Source: Lachnoclostridium sp. An138
Lineage (GTDB): Bacteria; Bacillota; Clostridia; Lachnospirales; Lachnospiraceae
Length of the DNA: 64,000 nucleotides
Direction: 5' to 3'
Assembly: GCF_002160765.1 (NCBI RefSeq)
Contig: NZ_NFLF01000005.1
Coordinates: forward strand, 62,001 to 126,000
The notes beneath the pieces are model-generated. The model did no database searches and had not been told where the DNA came from. It saw nothing but the letters and a program-made list of their open reading frames with translations. A program made the position numbers and the translations under genes. Position 1 is the first letter of the stretch; each line of letters begins with the position of its first letter. Of this stretch, positions 1 to 8,554 are shown piece after piece.

Positions 1-121
1 GCCAGGATCTGTGACAGTTGGGGCATGAGCTTTCCGGATCTGTCTGGTCGGCCCGCGCTCTGGAACGTCCCCCTCTTTCCAGCTCATTCTGAGGACGGCG
101 TCTGAAATTTAAGATAGGCAT
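1..121 (-). CDS. accD: Acetyl-CoA carboxylase carboxyltransferase beta subunit, 5' end only
   Basis: This is the N-terminal 40 codons of a gene that runs off the left edge of the window. The translation starts MPILNFRRRPQNELERGG and reaches CPNCHRSW, which fits the first Cys pair of the AccD zinc ribbon. The ATG lies 8 nt after the accC stop, and the AGGTGA that overlaps the accC stop serves as ribosome binding site. AccD transfers the carboxyl group from carboxybiotin to acetyl-CoA together with AccA, presumably encoded next. The call rests on position after accC plus the Cys pair; the catalytic part is outside the window. Confidence 0.8.
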   Translation of the reverse strand, partial: MPILNFRRRPQNELERGGRSRARADQTDPESSCPNCHRSW

Positions 122-129
122 ATTCGGTC

Positions 130-1437
130 TCACCTGCTTTCCATAAAGCGTAAATCATAGGTTCCATCGGAGAATTCCGCCTCGCCTACAAGGGCCAGCT
201 GTTCCTCCAGGTTTGTCTCCACTCCCTCAATCACCAGCTCGCAGAGAGCCGCCTTCATCTTTCTCACAGCTTCCTCTCGGGTTCCCGCATAGACAATCAG
301 CTTGCCCAGGAGAGGATCATAGAAAGGCGTAATCTCCACTCCCTGCACCAGGTAGGTATCAAAGCGCACAAAGGGTCCGCCCGGTATATGAAGCGCCGTA
401 ATCCTGCCTGTGGAGCGGGCGTTAATCCGGCACTCGATACAGGAACCGGACATGGGAATCTCTTCCTGCTTCTGTTTCAGGGCGATTCCGGCCGCCGTGC
501 GGATCTGCCATTTTACCAGATCTACGCCGGTAAGCATTTCCGTCACGCCATGCTCTACCTGAAGGCGCAGATTCATCTCCATGAACCAGAAATTTCCCTG
601 CGGGTCCAGCAGAAACTCCAGAGTTCCCGCTCCCACATATCCAATCTTCGGAACCGACTCCCGCACCAGGGCAGTCAGCTTTTCTCTCTGAGCCGCGTCC
701 ACCGCCGGAGAGGGCGATTCCTCAATCAGCTTCTGGTGGCGTCTCTGCACAGAACAGTCCCGCTCGCCCAGGCAGAGTACCTGTCCCGATTCATCCGCCA
801 GAATCTGCACCTCAATATGGCGGGCAGGATATATATATTTCTCCAGATACAGGGCCCCGTCTCCAAAGGCGGCCTTGCTCTCGGCCTCCGCCGTGGCGTA
901 AGCCTTCTCCAGCTCCTCCGGTGTGCGGATTACGCGGATTCCTCTTCCGCCTCCGCCGGAGCGGGCTTTCAGCATTACAGGATACCCGATGGACTCCGCT
1001 TCTTTCAGGGCCTCTTCCAGGCCGCTTAAGGCTTCTGTGCCCGGAATAACCGGAAGTCCTGCTTTTTTCATCATGGCCTTGCTCTCGGCTTTGTCACTTA
1101 AGGCTTTCATCGTCTCAACAGACGGACCGATAAAAGCAATGCCGTTCTTTTCACAAAGCTGGGCAAATTCCCTGTTTTCCGACAGGAAACCATAGCCCGG
1201 GTGGATGGCAGCCGCACCCGTGGCCAGAGCCGCGCTGATAATCCGTTCCGCGTTCAGATAGCTGTCTGACGCGGATGCCGGGCCGATGCAGATACTTTCA
1301 TCCGCAAGAGCCGTATGGAGCGTCTCCCGGTCGGCCTCCGAATAGACCGCCACCGACGCCACTCCCATTTCCTTGCAGGCCCGGATGATCCGGACGGCTA
1401 TCTCGCCTCTGTTGGCAATCAATATCTTTGTAAACAT
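130..1437 (-). CDS. accC: Biotin carboxylase subunit of acetyl-CoA carboxylase
   Basis: The 435-residue protein has the full biotin carboxylase layout: N-terminal MFTKILIANRGEIAVRIIRA, the ATP-grasp glycine loop GGGGRGIRVI, and the EMNLRLQVEHGVTEML active-site segment. The last differs mildly from the usual EMNTRxQVEHPVTE. It carboxylates the biotin on AccB using ATP and bicarbonate, the first committed step of fatty-acid synthesis. An ATG 39 nt further upstream is in frame, but GGGAGGAGCAGCT directly precedes the chosen ATG and the family starts at this Met. It sits 55 nt after fabZ and 8 nt before accD in the same operon. Confidence 0.95.
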   Translation of the reverse strand: MFTKILIANRGEIAVRIIRACKEMGVASVAVYSEADRETLHTALADESICIGPASASDSYLNAERIISAALATGAAAIHPGYGFLSENREFAQLCEKNGIAFIGPSVETMKALSDKAESKAMMKKAGLPVIPGTEALSGLEEALKEAESIGYPVMLKARSGGGGRGIRVIRTPEELEKAYATAEAESKAAFGDGALYLEKYIYPARHIEVQILADESGQVLCLGERDCSVQRRHQKLIEESPSPAVDAAQREKLTALVRESVPKIGYVGAGTLEFLLDPQGNFWFMEMNLRLQVEHGVTEMLTGVDLVKWQIRTAAGIALKQKQEEIPMSGSCIECRINARSTGRITALHIPGGPFVRFDTYLVQGVEITPFYDPLLGKLIVYAGTREEAVRKMKAALCELVIEGVETNLEEQLALVGEAEFSDGTYDLRFMESR

Positions 1438-1492
1438 AGCTGCTCCTCCCGAATGGTTACTGTTCACTTCACTCACAGCGGCCTGAACGCTC

Positions 1493-1918
1493 TCAGGCCT
1501 TTTCCTTTGGCACTACCGCAAAGGAAAATTCGCCCTGCACGCAGAGCTTTCCATCCACATAACCGCTGCCCTCCGCAAAATAGAAGGGGCCCTTGGACCG
1601 CTTAATGCGACAGCGGGTGGTAAACGTATCTCCCGGCTTTACGGGAGAACGGAATTTGACATGATTCATTCCCGTATACATGGGAAGCTTTTCCTCCGTC
1701 ATCTCATCCTTTAACAGAATACAGGAGGACTGGGCCAGAATTTCGCAGAGAATCACCCCCGGCACCACCGGATTTCCCGGGAAATGCCCCTGAAGGAACC
1801 ACTCGTCTCCCTTAATATGGAGGCTTCCCACCGCGGTGTCATCTTCCTGAACCACCTCGTCCAGAAGCAGCATGGCATCCCTGTGGGGCAGAATTGTTTT
1901 AATCTCTTCCTTTGTCAT
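1493..1918 (-). CDS. fabZ: 3-hydroxyacyl-ACP dehydratase
   Basis: A 141-residue hotdog-fold dehydratase. The segment GHFPGNPVVPGVILCEILAQ carries the catalytic His of HFPG and the Glu of the following helix, and KTILPHRDAMLLLDEV is the usual FabZ N-terminus. It removes water from 3-hydroxyacyl-ACP to give trans-2-enoyl-ACP, the substrate of FabK. Its ATG overlaps the accB stop (ATGA), so translation is probably coupled. Length matches the family. FabZ in other bacteria can also isomerise the double bond for unsaturated fatty acids; the sequence alone does not settle that here. Confidence 0.95.
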   Translation of the reverse strand: MTKEEIKTILPHRDAMLLLDEVVQEDDTAVGSLHIKGDEWFLQGHFPGNPVVPGVILCEILAQSSCILLKDEMTEEKLPMYTGMNHVKFRSPVKPGDTFTTRCRIKRSKGPFYFAEGSGYVDGKLCVQGEFSFAVVPKEKA

Positions 1919-2448
1919 GCGCTCAGCTCCTTTATCCGGAACAGCTCCGTTCCGTATTCCACTACCTGGCCGTTTTCCGCGCAGACTGCCTCAATCACGC
2001 CGTCCTTCTCAGCCACTACCTCATTCATCAGCTTCATAGCCTCAATGATGCACAGCACGCTTCCTTTATGCACCACGTCTCCCACTTTCACAAAGGGGTC
2101 CGCGTTTTCTGCGGGAGCCGCGTAAAAGACGCCCACCGTGGGGGATTTCACGCTGTCCAGAATTCCCATGCCCGGATGCTCACCGGCCCCGGCAGCAGAT
2201 ACCGCCGGACTTCCGTTCTCCGGCGCCGCCATGGAGCCTGCAGCCGCAGGCGCTCCGGCATATCCCTGCGCTCCGGAAGCCATTCCGCTTTCCGAAACAG
2301 CTCCCGCGCCGGAGAAGAAGGAACCGCTCTCTGCGGAATCCTTCTCTCTTTCCAGGCGGATAACGCCGTTCTTTTCATCAATCTCTATTCCTGTCAGATC
2401 CAGTTCCCTCATCAGGGACGCGTATTTTCTGATCTCTGCTTCATTCAT
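1915..2448 (-). CDS. accB: Biotin carboxyl carrier protein of acetyl-CoA carboxylase
   Basis: A 177-residue carrier protein. The C-terminal biotinyl domain contains IIEAMKLMNEVVAEKDGVI, in which the Lys of EAMKLMN is the biotinylation site. The N-terminal 35 residues (IRKYASLMRELDLTGIEID) are the AccB helical region. Between them lies a flexible Ala/Gly/Pro/Ser-rich linker of about 60 residues. It shuttles carboxybiotin between AccC and AccAD. It starts 3 nt after the fabF stop and its stop overlaps the fabZ start. Confidence 0.95.
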   Translation of the reverse strand: MNEAEIRKYASLMRELDLTGIEIDEKNGVIRLEREKDSAESGSFFSGAGAVSESGMASGAQGYAGAPAAAGSMAAPENGSPAVSAAGAGEHPGMGILDSVKSPTVGVFYAAPAENADPFVKVGDVVHKGSVLCIIEAMKLMNEVVAEKDGVIEAVCAENGQVVEYGTELFRIKELSA

Positions 2449-2451
2449 AAC

Positions 2452-3693
2452 TTACACCTTCCTAAACGCAAGACATGCATTGTGTCCGCCAAAACCAAGA
2501 GAATTGGAAAGACACAGATCAATATCAGCCTTCACCGCCTGATTCGGCACATAATTCAGGTCGCAGGCCGGGTCCGGCTCCAGAAGATTCAGCGTAGGCG
2601 GAATGATGCCTGTCTCCAGAACCTTCAGGCAGACGACAGCCTCCATGGCTCCGGCCGCGCCCAGCATATGTCCCGTCATGGACTTCGTAGAGCTCACATA
2701 GGAAGCGCGGGCCTTCTCCTCACCCAGAGCCGTCTTGATGGCAATGGTCTCACCGGAATCATTCAGAGGGGTTCCCGTGCCGTGGGCATTGATATAAAGC
2801 TTCTCTTCACCCGTATAGCCAGACTCCTCCAGAGCCTGCTTCATGGCTCTTGCTCCGCCTGCCGCGTCCGGAAGGGGCGCTGTAATATGATAAGCGTCGC
2901 AGGTGGAACCGTAACCGCTGATCTCTCCATAGATCTTCGCGCCGCGTTTTACCGCATGTTCATACTCCTCCAGCACCAGGGCCGCTGCTCCCTCACCGAT
3001 GATAAAGCCTGCGCGCCGCCTGTCAAAGGGCAGAGAAGCCGCGTCGATATTGTCTGATACGGAAAGGGCCTGCATATTGATAAAGCCCGCCACGCCGCAC
3101 TCATTGATGGAAGCTTCTGCTCCTCCGGAAATCACTGCGTCCGCATAGCCGTGGCGGATGGCGCGCACTGCCTCGCCGATGGCGTTGGAGCCGGAAGCAC
3201 AGGCCGTCACAGCCGGAAGGGCCGCTCCCTGGCAGTTGAAACGGATGGCAATCATGCCCGCCCCCATATTTGCAATCATCATCGGGATGAAATACGGGGA
3301 TACCCTGGACGGTCCCCGGTCCAGAAGCTTCTTGTGTTCTCTGGTAAAGGTGTTGATTCCTCCGATGCCGGAACCAAAATAGACGGCAAAGCGCTCCGGG
3401 TCCACCGTTCCCAGGATGCCGCTCTCCTCCACTGCCTGGCAGGCGGAAGCAAGGGCGTACTGGGCATAGAGATCGCTTCTTAAGGTCTCCGCCTTTTCCA
3501 TGTACTGTCTGGCATCGAAGTTCCTTACCTCAGCCGCCAGCTTTGCCTTATATTCTGTCGTATCAAAACGGGTAATCGGCCCGATTCCGTGCACGCCGGA
3601 AACCAGGTTATCCCAGCTTGTTTTCACATCATTTCCCACAGGGGAGATGGCTCCAAGTCCGGTGACTACCACTCTGCGATTTATCTGATTCAT
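2452..3693 (-). CDS. fabF: 3-oxoacyl-ACP synthase II
   Basis: A 413-residue condensing enzyme that elongates acyl-ACP with malonyl-ACP. The Cys-His-His triad is visible: Cys in VTACASGSNAIGEAVRAI, His in NAHGTGTPLNDSGE, and His in KSMTGHMLGAAGAMEA. N-terminus RRVVVTGLGAISPVGND and C-terminus SLGFGGHNACLAF are typical. GAGGAGC precedes the ATG. No fabH (KAS III, the initiating enzyme) is present in this operon, so initiation must be encoded elsewhere or done differently. Confidence 0.96.
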   Translation of the reverse strand: MNQINRRVVVTGLGAISPVGNDVKTSWDNLVSGVHGIGPITRFDTTEYKAKLAAEVRNFDARQYMEKAETLRSDLYAQYALASACQAVEESGILGTVDPERFAVYFGSGIGGINTFTREHKKLLDRGPSRVSPYFIPMMIANMGAGMIAIRFNCQGAALPAVTACASGSNAIGEAVRAIRHGYADAVISGGAEASINECGVAGFINMQALSVSDNIDAASLPFDRRRAGFIIGEGAAALVLEEYEHAVKRGAKIYGEISGYGSTCDAYHITAPLPDAAGGARAMKQALEESGYTGEEKLYINAHGTGTPLNDSGETIAIKTALGEEKARASYVSSTKSMTGHMLGAAGAMEAVVCLKVLETGIIPPTLNLLEPDPACDLNYVPNQAVKADIDLCLSNSLGFGGHNACLAFRKV

Positions 3694-3708
3694 AACTTCT
3701 GCTCCTCT

Positions 3709-4443
3709 TTACATACCCATGCCGCCGTCTACCCGCAGCACTTCTCCTGTGATATAATCCGCGTCCGCCAGGAAGACCACAGCCTTCGCCACTTCCCGGG
3801 CAGCCCCGGCCCTTCCCAGTGGAATCATGCTCATCCAGGACTCCTCTGCCCCAGACAGTTCCTTCGTCATATCGGTTTCAATAAAACCGGGCGCCACCGC
3901 GTTGCAGAGCACATTCTTTGCGGCCAGCTCCTTCGCCACAGATTTGGTCAGGCCGATGATGCCTGCCTTGGACGCGGCGTAATTGCTCTGGCCGGCGTTT
4001 CCGTGAAGTCCTACCACAGAAGATACATTCACGATTCTTCCGCCCTTATTCCGGATAAAGAGACTGCTGCAGTGCCGGATCATGTTGAACGCGCCCTTCA
4101 GGTTCGTATTCAGAACAGCGTCGAAATCCTCTTCCTTCATCATGAGGATCAGCTTATCTCTCGTAATTCCCGCATTGTTGATCAGGATATCCACCCTGCC
4201 GAAATCTTCTTTGATCTTAGCGACTGTCTCCTTCGCCGCCTCAAAGTCCGCCACGTTGCAGCAGTAGCTTCCGGCTCTCACGCCGTACCTGTCACGGCAA
4301 TCCTGGCAGACCTTCTCCGCCAGCTCCTGGTTCCCCGCATAGATGACAGCCACATCCGCTCCCTGAGAAGCCAGCTCCTGCACCACTGCGGCGCCGATTC
4401 CGCGGGAACCGCCTGTCACAATCGCGATCTTTCCCTTTAACAT
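3709..4443 (-). CDS. fabG: 3-oxoacyl-ACP reductase
   Basis: A 244-residue short-chain dehydrogenase that reduces 3-oxoacyl-ACP with NADPH. It shows the TGGSRGIG cofactor loop, NNAGITRD, the catalytic Ser of VNVSSVVGL and the YAASK active-site motif. The last residues, VLRVDGGMGM, are the FabG C-terminal signature, which favours fatty-acid synthesis over a generic SDR. Its start overlaps the last codons of fabD by 7 nt. Confidence 0.95.
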   Translation of the reverse strand: MLKGKIAIVTGGSRGIGAAVVQELASQGADVAVIYAGNQELAEKVCQDCRDRYGVRAGSYCCNVADFEAAKETVAKIKEDFGRVDILINNAGITRDKLILMMKEEDFDAVLNTNLKGAFNMIRHCSSLFIRNKGGRIVNVSSVVGLHGNAGQSNYAASKAGIIGLTKSVAKELAAKNVLCNAVAPGFIETDMTKELSGAEESWMSMIPLGRAGAAREVAKAVVFLADADYITGEVLRVDGGMGM

Positions 4444-5363
4444 ACAGCTGCCTCCATTGTTTTTATTCCTTTGATATCCTCCACCGGGAAGGTTCTCACA
4501 TTTTTATCAATTCTCTTAATCATCCCGCAGAGAGTCTCTCCCGGCCCGATTTCCACAAAAGTATCGGCCCCGTCAGCGATCATGCTGCGGATAGTCTGCT
4601 CCCACTGTACCGGAGAAATGATCTGTCCGGCCAGAAGCTCTTTCATTTCCGTCTCACGGCCTTCTCCCGGATAGGGGGCCGCTGTGCGGTTGGCGTATAC
4701 AGGAATCTCCGGCGCTTTCACGGAAATTCCGGACAGCTCTTCCCTAAAAGCTTTCGCGGCCGTCTCCATAAACGGGGAGTGGAAGCCGCCCTTTACCTTC
4801 AGAGGAATCATGCGTCCCCCGGCTGCTTTCACCGCCTCGCCGAAGGCTTTCATCTCTTCTGCCTTTCCTGATACAGACACCTGACCCGGACAGTTAAAGT
4901 TCACCGGATAGACTTCAGAAAAACCGCCGCAGATTTCCTTTACCTGATCCGCGGTCAGCTTTACGACAGCCGCCATGGCAGCAGGCGTGCGCTCCGCAGC
5001 CTCCTGCATCAGTTCTCCTCTTTTGCAGACCAGGGAAAACATGGTCTCAAAATCCGCCATTCCGGCAAAGGCCAGCGCGGCAAGCTCTCCGAGGGAAAAG
5101 CCGGCCGCCATGTCCGCCTGGATTCCGGCGTCCTTTAAAGCCGCTGCCGCCGCCATTTCCATGGCAAACAGGCAGGGCTGCGTATTTTTTGTTACACTTA
5201 AAATCTCATCGCTTCCCTCAAAGCACTGCTCTGAGGTGCCCGGACGGATGGCATCCGCCTTCCGGAAAATCTCTGCCGCTGCGGGATTCTGCTCGGAAAG
5301 CTCCTTCCCCATGCCTGTGTGCTGGGCGCCCTGTCCGGAAAATACAAACGCTATTTTACCCAT
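4437..5363 (-). CDS. fabD: Malonyl-CoA:ACP transacylase
   Basis: A 308-residue acyltransferase that loads malonyl units onto ACP. The N-terminus is KIAFVFSGQGAQHTGMG. The nucleophile elbow reads GFSLGELAAL rather than the common GHSLGE, so the residue before the catalytic Ser is Phe instead of His. The second catalytic element GGFHSPFM provides the active-site His. The gene overlaps fabK by 13 nt and fabG by 7 nt, so the three are probably translationally coupled. Confidence 0.94.
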   Translation of the reverse strand: MGKIAFVFSGQGAQHTGMGKELSEQNPAAAEIFRKADAIRPGTSEQCFEGSDEILSVTKNTQPCLFAMEMAAAAALKDAGIQADMAAGFSLGELAALAFAGMADFETMFSLVCKRGELMQEAAERTPAAMAAVVKLTADQVKEICGGFSEVYPVNFNCPGQVSVSGKAEEMKAFGEAVKAAGGRMIPLKVKGGFHSPFMETAAKAFREELSGISVKAPEIPVYANRTAAPYPGEGRETEMKELLAGQIISPVQWEQTIRSMIADGADTFVEIGPGETLCGMIKRIDKNVRTFPVEDIKGIKTMEAAVC

Positions 5364-6295
5364 TTGCAGGCTCCCTTCAGAACCGGCTCCGCTCCCTCGA
5401 TGAGCTCACGGACAATCTCCGCCGCCGGCTGTTCTTTCTTCACGAAAGCCGCCGCCTGGCCTGCCAGGAAACAGCCCTTTTCCATGTCGCCTTCCTTGAC
5501 AGCCTTCCGGAGAGCTCCCACGCCGAGCTGCTCCAGTTCGTCATCCGGCATTCCGCCGAACTCTGCCTTTGTGTAATCTCTTGCGAACTGTGTCCGCAGA
5601 CTGCGCACCGGATGGCCCAGGCGCTTTCCTGTCACGGTGGTGCACAGGTCCGTCGCGTGCAGGATTCTGTCCTTATAAGTCGGATGGATGGAACACTCCT
5701 TCGCGCTTAAGAAACGGGTTCCTACCTGAACGCCGCAGGCTCCCAGCATAAAGGCCGCAGCCACGCCCCGGCCGTCCGCGATGCCGCCTGCCGCGATCAC
5801 GGGGAGATCCGTCGCGTCGCACACAAGGGGCACCAGCACCATAGTCGTCAGTTCGCCCACATGGCCGCCGCTCTCGCCGCCCTCGGCGATGACCGCGCTT
5901 GCTCCCAGTCTCGTCATCAGCTTCGCCATGGCCACAGAAGGCACTACCGGAATCACATGGATTCCCGCCTCCTTCCAGGCCTTCATATATTTAGAAGGAT
6001 TGCCGGCTCCTGTAGTCACTACGGCAACCTTTTCTTCGCATACAAGCTCTGCAATTTCATCTGCAAAGGGGCTCATGAGCATGATGTTGACGCCAAAGGG
6101 CTTATCCGTCAGAGATTTCGCCGTGCGGATCTCCTCCCTTACCACGTCAGCCGGCGCGTTTCCCGCAGCTACAATGCCAAGGCCTCCGCCATTTGACACT
6201 GCGGCCGCGAGACGGCCGTCCGCAATCCATGCCATGCCGCCCTGAAATACCGGGTACTGAATTCCCAGCATCTCACAAATCGGCGTCTTTAACAT
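5351..6295 (-). CDS. fabK: FMN-dependent enoyl-ACP reductase II
   Basis: A 314-residue TIM-barrel flavoprotein of the FabK/nitronate monooxygenase group. The flavin-binding N-terminus reads PVFQGGMAWIADGRLAAAV and the central loops are VITTG-like (VVTTGAGNPSKY) and AEGGESGGHVGE. Position right after acpP in a fab operon makes FabK far more likely than a nitronate monooxygenase. It carries out the last reduction of each elongation cycle and replaces FabI. AAAGGAAAATTGAT precedes the ATG. Confidence 0.93.
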   Translation of the reverse strand: MLKTPICEMLGIQYPVFQGGMAWIADGRLAAAVSNGGGLGIVAAGNAPADVVREEIRTAKSLTDKPFGVNIMLMSPFADEIAELVCEEKVAVVTTGAGNPSKYMKAWKEAGIHVIPVVPSVAMAKLMTRLGASAVIAEGGESGGHVGELTTMVLVPLVCDATDLPVIAAGGIADGRGVAAAFMLGACGVQVGTRFLSAKECSIHPTYKDRILHATDLCTTVTGKRLGHPVRSLRTQFARDYTKAEFGGMPDDELEQLGVGALRKAVKEGDMEKGCFLAGQAAAFVKKEQPAAEIVRELIEGAEPVLKGACKWVK

Positions 6296-6329
6296 ATCAA
6301 TTTTCCTTTCCTCTTCCGGCTTATGTCTC

Positions 6330-6560
6330 TTAAGCCTGCTCCTGCTGCTTCTTCTCGATCAGCTCTGCCAGCTCTCCTACGGTCTCAACCTTCTCGTCCA
6401 GCTCGATGCTGATTCCCAGCTCATCCTCCAGATTCATCAGAAGGTCTACCGTATCCAGGGAATCGATTCCCAGATCGTGAAATGTATCATCTGCCTTAAT
6501 AGCAGAAGCCTCGCAGTCCAGTCTGTCAGCCAGCAGCTTTGCAATCGTCTCAAATACCAT
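6330..6560 (-). CDS. acpP: Acyl carrier protein
   Basis: A 76-residue acidic ACP. The phosphopantetheine attachment Ser is in LGIDSLDTVDLLMNLED, preceded by the usual DDTFHDLGID. It carries the growing acyl chain between the Fab enzymes. GGAGG lies 8 nt before the ATG. It is the first gene of the operon, directly behind the regulated promoter, and ends 34 nt before fabK. Confidence 0.96.
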   Translation of the reverse strand: MVFETIAKLLADRLDCEASAIKADDTFHDLGIDSLDTVDLLMNLEDELGISIELDEKVETVGELAELIEKKQQEQA

Positions 6561-6617
6561 GATAAAATCCTCCAGATTTTCGTGAAGCGCCGCCCATCCC
6601 GGCAGACGCCCGTTTTT

Positions 6618-6674
6618 TATGTTGATTTGTCAACAAACTGGATAATAGCACCAATATGTTGATTTGTCAACAAA
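6618..6674. promoter_or_regulatory. Two identical palindromic operators at the fab promoter
   Basis: The palindrome TGTTGATTTGTCAACA (6-bp arms around 4 bp) occurs twice, at 6620-6635 and 6657-6672, with identical flanks and a 37-bp centre spacing. The upstream copy contains the -35 hexamer; the downstream copy covers the predicted start point. This layout fits a repressor of fatty-acid synthesis such as a MarR-type FabT-like or FapR-like protein. No such regulator is encoded in the window, so the protein is an inference. Confidence 0.8.
6642..6670 (-). promoter_or_regulatory. Sigma-A promoter of the fatty-acid synthesis operon
   Basis: On the minus strand TTGACA (6665-6670) and TATTAT (6642-6647) are separated by exactly 17 bp. 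The predicted start point falls near 6635, about 75 nt before the acpP ATG. The -35 lies within the upstream operator copy. Confidence 0.8.
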
Positions 6675-6851
6675 TATTTCCTGCTTTTTCTCCAAAATTA
6701 ATCTGGAGTTCTGAGGCCGTCTTTTTGCGCAGTTTTCCTATCCGGAGCATCTTTATCAAACTATTTTCAGCAAAGAATTTTTCATTTTAAATAATTTTTC
6801 AAAACTGGAAAGAGATGTATGATGAAAAAAGCGAAAAACTGCCTCTTCCGC

Positions 6852-6880
6852 TTGTTATTTTTATGTAAATATGCTACCCT
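6852..6880 (+). promoter_or_regulatory. Possible promoter of pncB
   Basis: TTGTTA (6852-6857), 17 bp, then TACCCT (6875-6880) preceded by TG at the extended -10 position. The -10 is a poor match, so the call is tentative. The start would leave a leader of about 80 nt that holds the hairpin at 6903-6945. Confidence 0.4.
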
Positions 6881-6902
6881 TAATTGAAACATAACTGTCA
6901 AG

Positions 6903-6945
6903 ACAGCTGACGGGACCGGAAGATTTCCCGGTTCCCGCCTGCTGT
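6903..6945 (+). promoter_or_regulatory. Leader hairpin before pncB
   Basis: ACAGC at 6903-6907 pairs with GCTGT at 6941-6945, enclosing an inner stem in which GGGACCGGAA pairs with TTCCCGGTTCCC with one bulge. The hairpin ends about 10 nt before the Shine-Dalgarno AAGGAG. No T-tract follows, so it is not an obvious terminator. A role in regulating NAD salvage is conjecture. Confidence 0.4.
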
Positions 6946-6970
6946 ACTTGTAAAGGAGAGCGTGAATATT

Positions 6971-8425
6971 ATGAGTACCATGAGACTGACCCTGCTGACG
7001 GATCTCTACGAGCTGACCATGATGCAGGGTTATTTCAAAAACCAGAACAATGAAACTGTAGTCTTCGACGTCTTTTACCGGAAGAATCCCTCCGGCAGCG
7101 GCTTCGCCATCGCAGCCGGCCTCGACCAGGTCATCGACTATATCAGAAACCTGACCTTTCAGAAAGAAGATATCGATTATCTGAGAAGCCTGAAGCTGTT
7201 TGACGAGGATTTCCTGGAGTACCTGAGCAGCTTCCGGTTTTCCGGCGACATCTATGCGATTCCCGAGGGTACGGTCGTCTTTCCGCGGGAACCCCTTCTC
7301 AAGGTCATCGCACCGATTATGGAAGCCCAGCTTATAGAGACGGCCATTCTGACTATCGTAAACCACCAGAGCCTCATCGCCACCAAGGCGGCCCGGGTGG
7401 TACACGCAGCCAAGGGCGACGGCATCATGGAGTTCGGCCTGCGCCGGGCCCAGGGTCCGGATGCCGGTATCTACGGAGCCCGCGCCGCCATGATCGGCGG
7501 CTGCATCGGCACTTCGAATGTGCTGGCAGGTCAGCTTTTTGACGTACCCGTCAAGGGAACCCATGCCCACAGCTGGATCATGAGCTTCCCGGACGAATAC
7601 ACGGCCTTCAAAAAATATTCTGAGCTCTATCCGGACGCCTGTATTCTTCTTGTGGACACCTACGACACCCTGAAGTCCGGCGTTCCCAACGCCATCCGCG
7701 TCTTCACTGAGATGCGGGAGGCCGGCATCCCGCTGACCTTCTACGGCATCCGTCTGGACAGCGGCGACCTGGCGTATATGTCAAAGAAAGCCCGGAAGAT
7801 GCTGGATGAAGCCGGCTTCCCGGACGCTGTCATCTCCGCCTCCAGCGATCTGGACGAGTATCTGATCACAAGTCTGAAGGACCAGGGCGCGGCCATCACC
7901 TCCTGGGGCGTCGGCACGAACATGATCACCTCCAGCGACTGCCCTGCCTTCGGCGGCGTGTACAAGCTGGCAGCCGTGCTGGATGAGGAAGGGGAATTCG
8001 TTCCGAAGATCAAGCTTTCCGAAAACACGGAAAAGATCACGAACCCGGGCAACAAGACTATTTTCCGCATTTACGACAACGAGACCGGCAAGATCCGCGC
8101 CGATCTGATTTCCCTGGCTGACGAAAGCTTTGACTGCTCTCAGGATCTCCTGATCTTCGATTCCATCGAGACCTGGAAGAAGACGAAGCTCAAAGGCGGC
8201 ACCTATCACATGCGGGAACTGCTTGTGCCCATCTTCCAGAAAGGTGAATGCGTCTACACCTCTCCCAGCGTCATGGAAATTCGGGATTACTGCGCCCAGG
8301 AGCAGGATACGCTCTGGGAAGAGACCAGACGTCTTACTAATCCCCACGAGGTCTATGTGGACCTTTCGGACAAGCTGTTCCGGATCAAGTCCGGACTGCT
8401 GGATCAGATGAACCGCGAACTGTAA
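6971..8425 (+). CDS. pncB: Nicotinate phosphoribosyltransferase
   Basis: A 484-residue enzyme making nicotinate mononucleotide from nicotinate and PRPP, the entry step of NAD salvage. Visible hallmarks are LLTDLYELTMMQGYF, the NHQSLIATKAARVVHAA segment, FGLRRAQGPDAGIYGARAA, and GTHAHSWIM with the His phosphorylated in this family. The C-terminus extends through a cysteine-poor domain typical of the long Gram-positive form. I chose ATG 6971; a GTG at 6962 is also in frame and is only 3 nt from AAGGAG, while 6971 is 12 nt away, so the start is uncertain by three codons. It is transcribed divergently from the fab operon and followed by a terminator. Confidence 0.95.
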   Translation: MSTMRLTLLTDLYELTMMQGYFKNQNNETVVFDVFYRKNPSGSGFAIAAGLDQVIDYIRNLTFQKEDIDYLRSLKLFDEDFLEYLSSFRFSGDIYAIPEGTVVFPREPLLKVIAPIMEAQLIETAILTIVNHQSLIATKAARVVHAAKGDGIMEFGLRRAQGPDAGIYGARAAMIGGCIGTSNVLAGQLFDVPVKGTHAHSWIMSFPDEYTAFKKYSELYPDACILLVDTYDTLKSGVPNAIRVFTEMREAGIPLTFYGIRLDSGDLAYMSKKARKMLDEAGFPDAVISASSDLDEYLITSLKDQGAAITSWGVGTNMITSSDCPAFGGVYKLAAVLDEEGEFVPKIKLSENTEKITNPGNKTIFRIYDNETGKIRADLISLADESFDCSQDLLIFDSIETWKKTKLKGGTYHMRELLVPIFQKGECVYTSPSVMEIRDYCAQEQDTLWEETRRLTNPHEVYVDLSDKLFRIKSGLLDQMNREL

Positions 8426-8477
8426 TATGTAATACAGCATATCTTCAGCCTGAAGATGGCTGGAGAGGAATAGAACA

Positions 8478-8526
8478 GGCGGCAGACGAAGAAAAGAACT
8501 CTTTGCCTGCCGCCCGCTTTTTGTTT
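8478..8526 (+). terminator. Intrinsic terminator after pncB
   Basis: GGCGGCAG at 8478-8485 pairs with CTGCCGCC at 8507-8514, with further partial pairing inside, followed by CGCTTTTTGTTT. Confidence 0.75.
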
Positions 8527-8554
8527 AATAATATTAAAATAATTTTAGTATTTA

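Noticed and set aside
1912-3057. A 381-codon plus-strand frame across accB and fabF
   Set aside because: It is antisense to two well-identified genes, Arg/His-rich and without motifs.
5351-6295. Nitronate monooxygenase
   Set aside because: The family is shared, but the position between acpP and fabD and the absence of any other enoyl reductase in the operon favour FabK.
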